DNA of 7,435 bases, taken from positions 1 to 7,435 of the forward strand of contig CABSNA010000064.1 in assembly GCA_902478865.1 (NCBI GenBank), given 5' to 3'. The position numbers and the translations under genes are program-made. Position 1 is the first letter of the stretch; each line of letters starts with the position of its first letter. This DNA comes from an uncultured Collinsella sp. GTDB lineage: Bacteria > Actinomycetota > Coriobacteriia > Coriobacteriales > Coriobacteriaceae. This document shows positions 1-5,113 of this stretch, in pieces. Under the pieces are notes generated by a model that saw only the letters and a list, made by a program, of their open reading frames with translations, was not told where the DNA came from and did not search any database.

Positions 1-10
1 TTTCACCTTT

Positions 11-41
11 GCGGGCGCCGGTACGCGGTGCCGGTGCCCGC
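11..41 (+). terminator. Stem-loop, possible terminator of an upstream gene
   Basis: Positions 11-23 pair with 29-41 (GCGGGCGCCGGTA with TGCCGGTGCCCGC), giving a 13-bp stem with two G-T wobbles and a 5-nt loop. The bases after it are pyrimidine-rich (ggctctctccctt) but not a true T run, so termination is possible rather than certain. Position at the window edge, before the first gene, fits the end of an upstream transcript that is not seen. Confidence 0.4.
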
Positions 42-96
42 GGCTCTCTCCCTTGCGTAAAGATACAGGGGAGCGGGCACAATAGCCGCAAGGAAT

Positions 97-126
97 ACAA
101 CCAGTTGTCGTCTGCGCGCCGCGCAG
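97..126 (+). promoter_or_regulatory. Two adjacent inverted repeats in the PTS leader
   Basis: Two perfect inverted repeats lie side by side upstream of the EIIB start. Positions 97-108 read ACAAC-CA-GTTGT, and 112-126 read CTGCGCG-C-CGCGCAG. The second ends 4 nt before the Shine-Dalgarno AAGGAGG (131-137). They could be operator half-sites for a sugar-responsive regulator or a leader hairpin limiting translation. The 1-nt centre of the second repeat favours a DNA site over a tight RNA hairpin. No confident promoter was found; CACAAT at 78-83 is a weak -10 candidate. Confidence 0.35.
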
Positions 127-142
127 TTATAAGGAGGAAACC

Positions 143-445
143 ATGAAGAAGATCATGCTCTGCTGCAATGCCGGCATGTCCACGAGCCTGCTGGTCCAGA
201 AGATGCAGGCCGAGGTTGCAAACCGTGGTCTGGATATTGAGGTCGAGGCTCGTCCCATGAACGAGGCCCACGATCACCTGGACGAGTGCGACATGTTGCT
301 GCTTGGTCCGCAGATCGGCTACACCAAGGGCGATTTTGAGAAGGAGGCCGCCGGTCGTTTTCCGGTCGAGGTCATCAACATGGTCGACTACGGCCGCATG
401 AACGCTGCCGGCATCATCGACCACTGCGTCAGCGTGATGGGCTAG
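143..445 (+). CDS. PTS lactose/cellobiose-family EIIB component
   Basis: A 100-aa cytoplasmic phosphocarrier of the PTS EIIB family typified by E. coli ChbB (CelA). It takes phosphate from EIIA on a cysteine and passes it to sugar bound by the membrane EIIC. The N-terminal P-loop reads LCCNAGMSTSLLVQKM; Cys8, before N-A-G-M-S-T-S, aligns with the ChbB phospho-cysteine. LLLGPQIGY around residues 52-60 and PVEVIN near residue 74 are also family hallmarks, and the length is typical. Shine-Dalgarno AAGGAGG at 131-137 sits 5 nt before ATG. It is followed directly by an EIIA gene, forming one operon. The sugar cannot be read from the sequence: cellobiose, chitobiose or another beta-glucoside are possible. 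A second cysteine (Cys7) lies next to the catalytic one. Confidence 0.93.
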   Translation: MKKIMLCCNAGMSTSLLVQKMQAEVANRGLDIEVEARPMNEAHDHLDECDMLLLGPQIGYTKGDFEKEAAGRFPVEVINMVDYGRMNAAGIIDHCVSVMG

Positions 446-454
446 GTGCTCCGC

Positions 455-787
455 ATGGAGGATATGAACGAACTGCAGATGACCTGCTTCGAGATCATCA
501 GCTACGTCGGTACCGCCAAGAGCATGTACATCAATGCCGTGCAAAAGGCCAAGGAGGGCGATTTTGACGCCGCCGAGGAGCTTATCAAGCAGGGCGACGA
601 GGCCTATAACGGTGGCCACGATGTTCACATGGGGCTTCTGAAGAAGGAGGCCAACGGCGAGCGTAACGGCGAGGCCCCGTTGATTCTGCTGCATGCCGAG
701 GACCAGATGGCCGGTACCGAGACCATGCGCGTCATGGCGACGGAGCTCATCGAGATTCACAAGCAGCTGCAGGTACTTCAGGCCTAG
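455..787 (+). CDS. PTS lactose/cellobiose-family EIIA component
   Basis: An all-helical, usually trimeric phosphocarrier (E. coli ChbA, Lactococcus LacF type) that receives phosphate from HPr and passes it to the EIIB encoded just upstream. Recognisable blocks are CFEIISYVGTAKS, AKEGDFDAAEELI and LILLHAEDQMAG. In the last, His80 matches the phospho-histidine and Asp83 the metal-binding aspartate of the trimer core (His78 and Asp81 in the lactococcal protein). The helix ELIEIHKQLQ closes the fold. The start is uncertain. ATG 455 has AGGTG at 444-448, 6 nt upstream, overlapping the EIIB stop. ATG 464 follows GGAGG but only 2 nt away. GTG 446 abuts the EIIB stop codon. The overlap implies translational coupling. 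No EIIC follows; a terminator does. Confidence 0.92.
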   Translation: MEDMNELQMTCFEIISYVGTAKSMYINAVQKAKEGDFDAAEELIKQGDEAYNGGHDVHMGLLKKEANGERNGEAPLILLHAEDQMAGTETMRVMATELIEIHKQLQVLQA

Positions 788-788
788 T

Positions 789-802
789 CGGCGTTATCGC
801 CG
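789..802 (+). other. Small hairpin after the EIIA stop
   Basis: CGGCG-TTAT-CGCCG forms a 5-bp stem 1 nt after the EIIA stop codon. There is no T run, so it is not a terminator by itself. It may protect the transcript 3' region ahead of the strong terminator at 846-883. Confidence 0.3.
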
Positions 803-845
803 CGATGGGCCGTGCGGTCCAACAGACAACACAGTCCCTTTGACG

Positions 846-883
846 GGCGCCGGGAGTCTCCGCCTCCCGGCGCCTTTATATTT
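846..883 (+). terminator. Rho-independent terminator of the PTS operon
   Basis: Positions 846-856 pair perfectly with 864-874 (GGCGCCGGGAG with CTCCCGGCGCC), an 11-bp stem with a 7-nt loop, followed by TTTATATTT. It ends the EIIB-EIIA transcript 59 nt after the EIIA stop. Confidence 0.9.
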
Positions 884-932
884 GGGGAAGGTCTTGCGCG
901 ACCTATTAAGCGACCATTCGCGTTTCCCCAGA
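881..932 (+). other. Three-way-junction-like inverted-repeat cluster
   Basis: Outer arms 881-889 (TTTGGGGAA) and 924-932 (TTCCCCAGA) pair over 9 bp with one wobble. They enclose two small hairpins: GGTC 890-893 with GACC 900-903, and GCGA 910-913 with TCGC 918-921. It lies between the PTS terminator and the glucokinase promoter. It might be a small structured RNA, part of a repeat element, or chance in GC-rich DNA. Confidence 0.3.
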
Positions 933-937
933 TAAAG

Positions 938-970
938 CCTGCCAAAACAAACCTGTCCCTTTTTGGTAGG
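938..970 (-). repeat. REP-like stem-loop repeat, copy 1 (minus orientation)
   Basis: CCTGCCAAAA (938-947) and TTTTGGTAGG (961-970) form a 10-bp stem with one wobble around a 13-nt loop. Read on the minus strand the loop is AGGGACAGGTTTG. The core GGG(A/T)CAGGTT recurs in the loop at 1992-2006, and GGGACAG recurs at 2028-2034. Different stems around a shared loop core resemble REP elements mobilised by REP-associated (RAYT, Y1-type) transposases. No such transposase lies in the window. Confidence 0.5.
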
Positions 971-988
971 TTTTTGCCTTGGGAGCGG

Positions 989-994
989 TACCAT
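989..994 (+). promoter_or_regulatory. Possible -10 element for the glucokinase gene
   Basis: TACCAT lies 34 nt upstream of the chosen ATG. The same hexamer stands before ppaC (2105-2110), and related TATACT or TACTAT hexamers occur at a similar distance before three other genes here. No good -35 is seen at 16-18 nt; that region is the right arm of the REP-like hairpin. Confidence 0.35.
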
Positions 995-1028
995 ACAGGC
1001 AATGTTTAAACGAGAAAGGTGGGCTCCC

Positions 1029-1982
1029 ATGGAACCTAAGCAGTATTACATCGGCATCGACGTCGGCGGCACCTCGGTTAAGGAGGGCCTGTTCGACGAG
1101 GACGGCAACCTGCTTGCCAAGGCCAGCGTGCCCACGCCTCCCATCGTTGACGCTGCGGGCTTTGCCGCGGTGACCGAGGCTATCGACCAGGTGGTCGCCA
1201 AAGCCCAGATTCCGCGTGCCTTTGTGGCGGGCATTGGCCTGGCCGTTCCGTGCCCCATCCCGGCATCGGGCGATGCCAAGGTCAAGGCCAACATTGCCAT
1301 TAACCTGCCCGAGCTGAGGATCGCCATTCAAAAGCACTGCCCCGACGCGGTCGTTAAGTACGAGAACGATGCCAACGCCGCTGCCATGGGCGAGGCCTGG
1401 CTCGGTTCTGCCAAGGGCGTGCAGAACGTCGTGATGGTCACCATCGGTACCGGCGTGGGCGGCGGCGTAATCGTCAACGGCGACGTGGTATCGGGCGTTG
1501 TGGGTGCTGGCGGTGAGATTGGCCACATGTGCCTGAACCCGGCTGAGGAGCGCACCTGCGGCTGTGGCGGCCATGGCCATCTGGAGCAGTATTCCAGCGC
1601 CACTGGCGTGGTGAGCAACTACCTTGCTGAGTGCAAGAAGGCGGGCGTCGAGCCCATCGAGCTCACCGGGCCTTCTGATTCCAAGGACGTGTTCCAGGCC
1701 TGCCGCGAGGGTGACAAGCTCGCGCTGGCAGCTGCCGATACCATGGCCGACTATCTCGGCCGTGCCCTGGCGCTTATTGCTAACGTGGTTGACCCCGAGA
1801 TGTTCCTGATCGGTGGCGGCGCGTCCGCTTCGGCCGATGTCTACCTCGACAAGGTCCGCGAGCACTTCCAGCGCTACGCGCTTTCCGCCTCGCGCGAGAC
1901 GCCCATCAAGGTCGCTTCGCTCGGCAACGACGCCGGCATCATCGGCGCCGCCTACGTAGCCCTGCGCGCCGCCGGTAAATAG
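1029..1982 (+). CDS. glcK: ROK-family glucokinase
   Basis: A 317-aa cytosolic sugar kinase of the ROK family, most likely an ATP-dependent glucokinase making glucose-6-phosphate. The phosphate-binding motif GIDVGGTSVK covers residues 9-18. The catalytic aspartate is Asp114 in ENDANAAAMGE. TIGTGVGGGVIVNG (138-151) is the second nucleotide-binding loop. The zinc site comprises His166 in GEIGHM plus Cys177 and Cys179 in CGCGGHGHLE. The third ROK cysteine is replaced by His184; Glu186 is kept. No N-terminal helix-turn-helix is present, so this is a kinase rather than a ROK repressor. ATG 1029 is chosen because AAAGGTGG (1015-1022) lies 6 nt upstream; an in-frame ATG at 1002 lacks this. It is a separate unit from the PTS operon, though it could phosphorylate glucose released from an imported disaccharide. 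Confidence 0.9.
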   Translation: MEPKQYYIGIDVGGTSVKEGLFDEDGNLLAKASVPTPPIVDAAGFAAVTEAIDQVVAKAQIPRAFVAGIGLAVPCPIPASGDAKVKANIAINLPELRIAIQKHCPDAVVKYENDANAAAMGEAWLGSAKGVQNVVMVTIGTGVGGGVIVNGDVVSGVVGAGGEIGHMCLNPAEERTCGCGGHGHLEQYSSATGVVSNYLAECKKAGVEPIELTGPSDSKDVFQACREGDKLALAAADTMADYLGRALALIANVVDPEMFLIGGGASASADVYLDKVREHFQRYALSASRETPIKVASLGNDAGIIGAAYVALRAAGK

Positions 1983-1983
1983 C

Positions 1984-2014
1984 TGGTGCAAGGGGGTCAG
2001 GTTACTTTGCACCA
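1984..2014 (+). repeat. REP-like stem-loop repeat, copy 2
   Basis: TGGTGCAA (1984-1991) pairs perfectly with TTGCACCA (2007-2014) around a 15-nt loop, gggggtcaggttact. That loop shares the GGG(A/T)CAGGTT core with copy 1 (938-970) but in opposite orientation, so the two copies bracket the glucokinase gene. It begins 2 nt after the glucokinase stop codon. Confidence 0.5.
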
Positions 2015-2034
2015 ACACGGTGCAAAAGGGACAG
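2006..2034 (+). repeat. Overlapping hairpin and partial third REP-like unit
   Basis: TTTGCACC (2006-2013) also pairs with GGTGCAAA (2019-2026) across a 5-nt loop, competing with the copy 2 stem. The downstream arm runs into AAGGGACAG, repeating the loop core of copies 1 and 2. This looks like a partial or degenerate third unit in tandem. There is no T run after it, so it is not a clear terminator for the glucokinase gene. Confidence 0.4.
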
Positions 2035-2101
2035 TCTTGGCCCCCATGCCTGCCCCAAAATATGCCGTGACCCTTCCGTCTGCGAAGGCTCGGCATCGGC
2101 G

Positions 2102-2110
2102 TGCTACCAT
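2102..2110 (+). promoter_or_regulatory. Extended -10 promoter element for ppaC
   Basis: TGC-TACCAT is an extended -10 (TGn plus hexamer) located 38 nt before the ppaC start codon. It would place transcription start near 2117. The -35 region has no strong match, which is usual for extended -10 promoters. Confidence 0.45.
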
Positions 2111-2148
2111 AGCTACGTCCAAGTACACATATCAAGTGGAGGATATCC

Positions 2149-3072
2149 ATGGCAAACGTTCTTGTCTTTGGTCACCAGAACCCCGATAACGACGCCATCA
2201 TGAGCGCCGTCGTCCTGTCCCAGCTGCTCAACCAGGTTGAGTATGCCGGCAACACCTACGAGGCCTGCGCCCTTGGTCAGCTTCCGGCCGAGTCCGCCAA
2301 GCTGCTCGCCGACGCCGGCATCGCCGAGCCCCGCGTGATCGAGTCCGTCGAGGCCGGTCAGCTCGTCGTCCTCACCGACCACAACGAGTCTGCCCAGTCC
2401 GTCGCCGGCCTTAAGGACGCCACGGTCTTTGGCGTTGTCGATCATCACCGCATCGGCGACTTCGAGACCGCCGGCCCGCTGCACTACATCTGCCTGCCCT
2501 GGGGCTCCAGCTGCACCATCGTCACCAAGCTCGCCGGCGTGCTCGGCGTTGAGCTTTCCGACGTCCAGGCTAAGCTGCTGCTCTCGGCCATGATGACCGA
2601 CACGCTCATGCTCAAGAGCCCCACCACCACCGATGTCGACCGCGCCGTCGCCGCCAAGCTCGGCGAGCAGGTGGGCGTCGACCCGGTCAAGTTTGGCATG
2701 GAGGTCTTCCTCACCCGTCCGTCCGGCTCCTTTACCGCTGCCGAGATGGTCGGCAACGACATCAAGATGTTCGAGCCCGCCGGCAAGAAGCTGCTCATCG
2801 GCCAGTACGAGACTGTCGACAAGACCCGCGCACTCGGCATGATCGACGAGATTCGCGAGGCCATGCGCGCCTACGCTGCCGAGAAGGGCGCTGACGGCAT
2901 TGTCCTGTGCATCACCGACATCATGGAGGAGGGCTCGCAGGTCCTGCTCGAGGGCGAGACCGAGGCCGCTCAGAAGGGCCTGGGCATTGCCGACGAGCAC
3001 GACGGCGTCTGGATGCCGGGCGTCCTCTCCCGTAAGAAGCAGGTCGCTGCCCCCATCATGGCCGCCTGCTAG
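2149..3072 (+). CDS. ppaC: Manganese-dependent inorganic pyrophosphatase (family II)
   Basis: A 307-aa cytosolic DHH-family enzyme that hydrolyses pyrophosphate to two phosphates, pulling biosynthetic reactions forward. The N-terminal DHH domain has the metal ligands His9, Asp13 and Asp15 in GHQNPDNDAI, Asp77 in LTDHNE, and the DHH signature at 98-100 in VVDHHRIGDF. Asp151 in SAMMTDTLM is the remaining ligand. The C-terminal DHHA2 domain ends with the substrate-binding SRKKQVAAP at 294-302. Length matches the compact form of about 310 aa without the regulatory CBS insert. Shine-Dalgarno GGAGG (2138-2142) is 6 nt before ATG. It is monocistronic, with its own promoter and a strong terminator. 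Confidence 0.97.
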   Translation: MANVLVFGHQNPDNDAIMSAVVLSQLLNQVEYAGNTYEACALGQLPAESAKLLADAGIAEPRVIESVEAGQLVVLTDHNESAQSVAGLKDATVFGVVDHHRIGDFETAGPLHYICLPWGSSCTIVTKLAGVLGVELSDVQAKLLLSAMMTDTLMLKSPTTTDVDRAVAAKLGEQVGVDPVKFGMEVFLTRPSGSFTAAEMVGNDIKMFEPAGKKLLIGQYETVDKTRALGMIDEIREAMRAYAAEKGADGIVLCITDIMEEGSQVLLEGETEAAQKGLGIADEHDGVWMPGVLSRKKQVAAPIMAAC

Positions 3073-3088
3073 GTTTAGTTCACTAAAC
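3073..3088 (+). other. Perfect palindrome after the ppaC stop
   Basis: GTTTAGT-TC-ACTAAAC is a perfect 7-bp inverted repeat with a 2-nt centre, directly after the ppaC stop codon and 3 nt before the terminator stem. Its AT-rich content contrasts with the surroundings. It could be a protein-binding site or simply a short 3' hairpin. Confidence 0.4.
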
Positions 3089-3091
3089 GCC

Positions 3092-3131
3092 ACGACCGGA
3101 TCGCGGACGCCCCGCGCTCCGGTCGTTTTTT
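3092..3131 (+). terminator. Rho-independent terminator of ppaC
   Basis: ACGACCGGA (3092-3100) pairs with TCCGGTCGT (3118-3126). Inside, CGCGG (3102-3106) pairs with CCGCG (3112-3116) around a 5-nt loop. The T run TTTTTT (3126-3131) follows at once. Confidence 0.93.
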
Positions 3132-3158
3132 GTGCATGGCGCCGCGTCGTCTCTTGGA

Positions 3159-3257
3159 CAGGCGTGCCCGTGCCGTTGAGCAAATAATGTTCAACCTGTG
3201 GTTCCGCTTTTCGGCCACGCCTGCGTGCTTGTCGTGCAGGGTAGGCTAGATGCAAGC
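3159..3257 (+). other. Nested stem-loops upstream of nhaA, possible leader RNA
   Basis: CAGGCGTG (3159-3166) pairs perfectly with CACGCCTG (3216-3223). Within it, GTTGAGCA (3175-3182) pairs with TGTTCAAC (3188-3195) with one G-U. A third short stem, GCTTG (3227-3231) with CAAGC (3253-3257), lies just before the terminator-like hairpin at 3271. Nested pairing hints at a structured RNA, but no promoter fixes the transcript start, and TTGAGCA-N5-TGTTCAA could instead be a DNA operator. Confidence 0.3.
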
Positions 3258-3270
3258 GTAATACGTTAGA

Positions 3271-3306
3271 GCGCGGTGCCGCCACTTGGGCGGGCCGTGC
3301 TTTTTT
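3271..3306 (+). terminator. Terminator-like hairpin in the nhaA leader (possible attenuator)
   Basis: GCGCGG (3271-3276) pairs with CCGTGC (3295-3300) with one wobble, then a small internal loop, then CCGCC (3279-3283) with GGCGG (3289-3293) over a 5-nt loop. TTTTTT (3301-3306) follows immediately. The upstream gene ppaC already has its own terminator at 3092-3131. This one ends only 33 nt before the nhaA start codon, so it looks like a leader attenuator, or the 3' end of a small RNA. Confidence 0.7.
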
Positions 3307-3309
3307 AAG

Positions 3310-3325
3310 ACGGGAGCCTTCCCGT
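3310..3325 (+). promoter_or_regulatory. Hairpin just before the nhaA ribosome binding site
   Basis: ACGGGA (3310-3315) pairs perfectly with TCCCGT (3320-3325) across a 4-nt loop. It sits between the terminator-like hairpin and the Shine-Dalgarno AAGGAG (3328-3333), 2 nt upstream of it. It may influence ribosome access or act with the terminator-like hairpin. Confidence 0.4.
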
Positions 3326-3339
3326 GAAAGGAGCCGCCC

Positions 3340-4698
3340 ATGGCAGCACCCGAGCAGCTGTTCAACGTCCGTGAGCGCAAGCGTTTTGAGCGTCACGACA
3401 TCTGGGAGCGCATCGCCGAGAACGGCACGATTTCCGCCGCCGTCATGGTCTTCGCCGCCATCGCCGCCGTCATTTGCGCCAATACCGATGCCTACGAGGC
3501 CATCCATCACTTTTTGGAGACCCCGCTGTATGTGGGTCTGGGCAACCTTACGGCCGGTCTCACCGTTGAGCTTTTCGTCAACGACTTTCTCATGGCGATT
3601 TTCTTTTTGTTGGTGGGTATTGAGCTTAAGTACGAGATGACGGTCGGCGAGCTCAAGAATCCGCGTCAGGCCATGCTTCCCATGCTGGCGGCCGTGGGTG
3701 GCGTCGTCGTTCCCGCCTGCATCTACCTGATCTTTAACCATGCCGGCGCTCACAACGGTTGGGCCATCCCCATGGCAACCGATATTGCCTTCGCACTGGG
3801 CGTGCTGTCGCTTTTGGGCAATCGCGTGCCCAACGGCGTGCGCGTGTTCTTCTCGACGCTCGCCATCGCCGACGACCTCATCTCTATCGCCGCCATCGCC
3901 ATCTTCTACGGTCAGAGCCCCAATCCGTTTTGGTTGGGCGCCGCCGCGCTTGTGACCTGCGCGCTCGTGTGGCTCAACAAGACGCAGCATTACCGCCTTG
4001 CCCCGTATTCGGTACTGGGTTTGCTGTTGTGGTTCTGCATGTTCAAGAGCGGCGTACACGCCACGCTTGCCGGCGTCATCTTGGCTTTTACCATCCCGGC
4101 CAAGTGCGGCGTCAAGCTCGATAGCCTTACCGATTGGTTGGGCGAGTGCCTGCCGTTGCTCGATGACCGCTACGATGACGAGGCACACATCCTGGGCCAG
4201 CATGACTTTACCGTCTCGACCACTAAGGTCGAGCGCGTCATGCACCGCGTCACCCCGCCGCTCATCCGCATGGAGCGTCTGATCTCCACGCCGGTCAACT
4301 TTGTGATTCTTCCGATCTTTGCGTTCGTGAACGCACAGGTTCGCCTAGTGGGCGTGGACATGAGCACGCTGCTCACCGACCCGGTGACGCTCGGCGTGTA
4401 CTTTGGCATGCTGCTGGGCAAGCCGATTGGTATCTTTGGCATGACGTTTGCCCTGGTTAAGTTTAGGGTCTGCGAGCTGCCGCACAATGTCAACTGGCAC
4501 ATGATTGCCGGTGTGGGCATTCTGGGCGGCATCGGCTTTACCATGTCGATCCTCATCAGCGGCCTTGCCTTCCCGACGGCCCAGTTTGAGGTTCTGGCAG
4601 CCAAGGCCGCTATTCTTGCCGGCTCTGTCACCGCGGCCGTGCTCGGCATGATCTACATGAGTGTGGTCTGCAAGCACCCCGCGCCCAAGAACGAGTAG
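3340..4698 (+). CDS. nhaA: Na+/H+ antiporter NhaA
   Basis: A 452-aa polytopic inner-membrane protein exporting Na+ (or Li+) in exchange for H+, for pH and sodium homeostasis. About a dozen hydrophobic segments are visible after a charged N-terminus of about 25 residues. Key NhaA features are FLMAIFFLLVGIELKYE (83-99) and the TM IV motif MATDIAFALG with Asp148. The paired ion-binding aspartates are Asp178-Asp179 in LAIADDLISI. Lys361 in LLGKPIGI and GGIGFTMSI (396-404) also match. These correspond to E. coli Asp133, Asp163/164 and Lys300. It is longer than the E. coli protein (388 aa), partly through a charged, non-hydrophobic stretch at about 255-315 that includes DDRYDDE. Shine-Dalgarno AAGGAG (3328-3333) is 6 nt before ATG. 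Confidence 0.96.
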   Translation: MAAPEQLFNVRERKRFERHDIWERIAENGTISAAVMVFAAIAAVICANTDAYEAIHHFLETPLYVGLGNLTAGLTVELFVNDFLMAIFFLLVGIELKYEMTVGELKNPRQAMLPMLAAVGGVVVPACIYLIFNHAGAHNGWAIPMATDIAFALGVLSLLGNRVPNGVRVFFSTLAIADDLISIAAIAIFYGQSPNPFWLGAAALVTCALVWLNKTQHYRLAPYSVLGLLLWFCMFKSGVHATLAGVILAFTIPAKCGVKLDSLTDWLGECLPLLDDRYDDEAHILGQHDFTVSTTKVERVMHRVTPPLIRMERLISTPVNFVILPIFAFVNAQVRLVGVDMSTLLTDPVTLGVYFGMLLGKPIGIFGMTFALVKFRVCELPHNVNWHMIAGVGILGGIGFTMSILISGLAFPTAQFEVLAAKAAILAGSVTAAVLGMIYMSVVCKHPAPKNE

Positions 4699-4746
4699 GC
4701 GCGCGAAAACCGGGGCCGGACATGCTCCGGATACCCTCGTATGCAA

Positions 4747-4782
4747 AAACGCCGTTTGTGAGTACTGTCACAAACGGCGTTT
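4747..4782. terminator. Bidirectional terminator between convergent genes
   Basis: AAACGCCGTTTGTGA (4747-4761) pairs perfectly with TCACAAACGGCGTTT (4768-4782), a 15-bp stem with a 6-nt loop. T-rich tails follow on both strands: TTTCATTTATTT on plus, and on minus the stem runs into TTTTTGCAT. It serves nhaA from the left and the small minus-strand gene from the right. Confidence 0.93.
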
Positions 4783-4814
4783 CATTTATTTGGATACGTC
4801 CCCAATGACTAGGT

Positions 4815-5069
4815 TTATTCGACGGTGCCGTAGACGGCTCCCCAGCCGTGGGCGGCAAGGGCCGAGTTGAGCTGGTCGCAAAGCGATTGGCGGTCGTAGT
4901 AGCCGGGCGGCAAAAGGTTCACGATTTCCATGAGATCGGGCGCCAGGTCCAAGATTTCGGCCTGCACGATGAGATCCAGGCGGTCGATGGCGTGGCGGTC
5001 GTAAAACAGTCCGTCGACCAGGCGCTGCAGGTCGCCGAATTCCTCGGCTTGGAACGATCCGTACTCCAT
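4815..5069 (-). CDS. Small acidic protein of unknown function
   Basis: An 84-aa protein that I do not recognise. It is read as a real gene because AAGGAGG (5080-5074 on minus) sits 4 nt before the ATG at 5069, a plausible promoter lies upstream, and it ends 32 nt before a strong terminator. An upstream in-frame ATG at 5099 lacks a good ribosome binding site. The sequence is acidic and apparently helical, with no signal peptide or membrane segment. Notable parts are FGDLQRLVDGLFYDRHAIDR, a central acidic helix containing EILDLAPDLMEIVNLLP, and a C-terminal block with YDRQSLCDQLNSALAAHGWG. The YDRQSLCDQLNSAL stretch could be a small helical interaction module. It is divergent from the aminotransferase gene and convergent with nhaA. 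A lineage-specific regulator or adaptor is possible but not shown. Confidence 0.8.
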   Translation of the reverse strand: MEYGSFQAEEFGDLQRLVDGLFYDRHAIDRLDLIVQAEILDLAPDLMEIVNLLPPGYYDRQSLCDQLNSALAAHGWGAVYGTVE

Positions 5070-5113
5070 AGTGCCTCCTTGGGCGCCCCACGCCGGCATG
5101 CGCGGCGATTCGT

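Noticed and set aside
884..932. tRNA or other known structural RNA gene in the PTS-glucokinase spacer
   Set aside because: The folded region is too short for a tRNA and lacks the T-loop and anticodon arm. Only a generic three-way pairing is visible.
693..935. 80-codon frame across the EIIA end and the terminator
   Set aside because: It overlaps EIIA in another frame and reads through the terminator stem. It is Arg/Pro-rich with no ribosome binding site.
906..2150. 414-codon minus-strand open frame opposite the glucokinase gene
   Set aside because: It is antisense to a complete ROK kinase, runs through both flanking repeat hairpins, and shows no family features.
1986..2189. 67-codon frame between glucokinase and ppaC
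   Set aside because: It runs through the repeat hairpins and the ppaC promoter into ppaC in another frame. No ribosome binding site or family similarity was seen.
2113..4245. 710-codon minus-strand open frame opposite ppaC and nhaA
   Set aside because: It is a shadow caused by strong G/C at third codon positions. Its translation is repetitive in Gly, His, Asp, Val and Leu without a recognisable domain, and it lies opposite two genes with intact catalytic motifs, ribosome binding sites and terminators.
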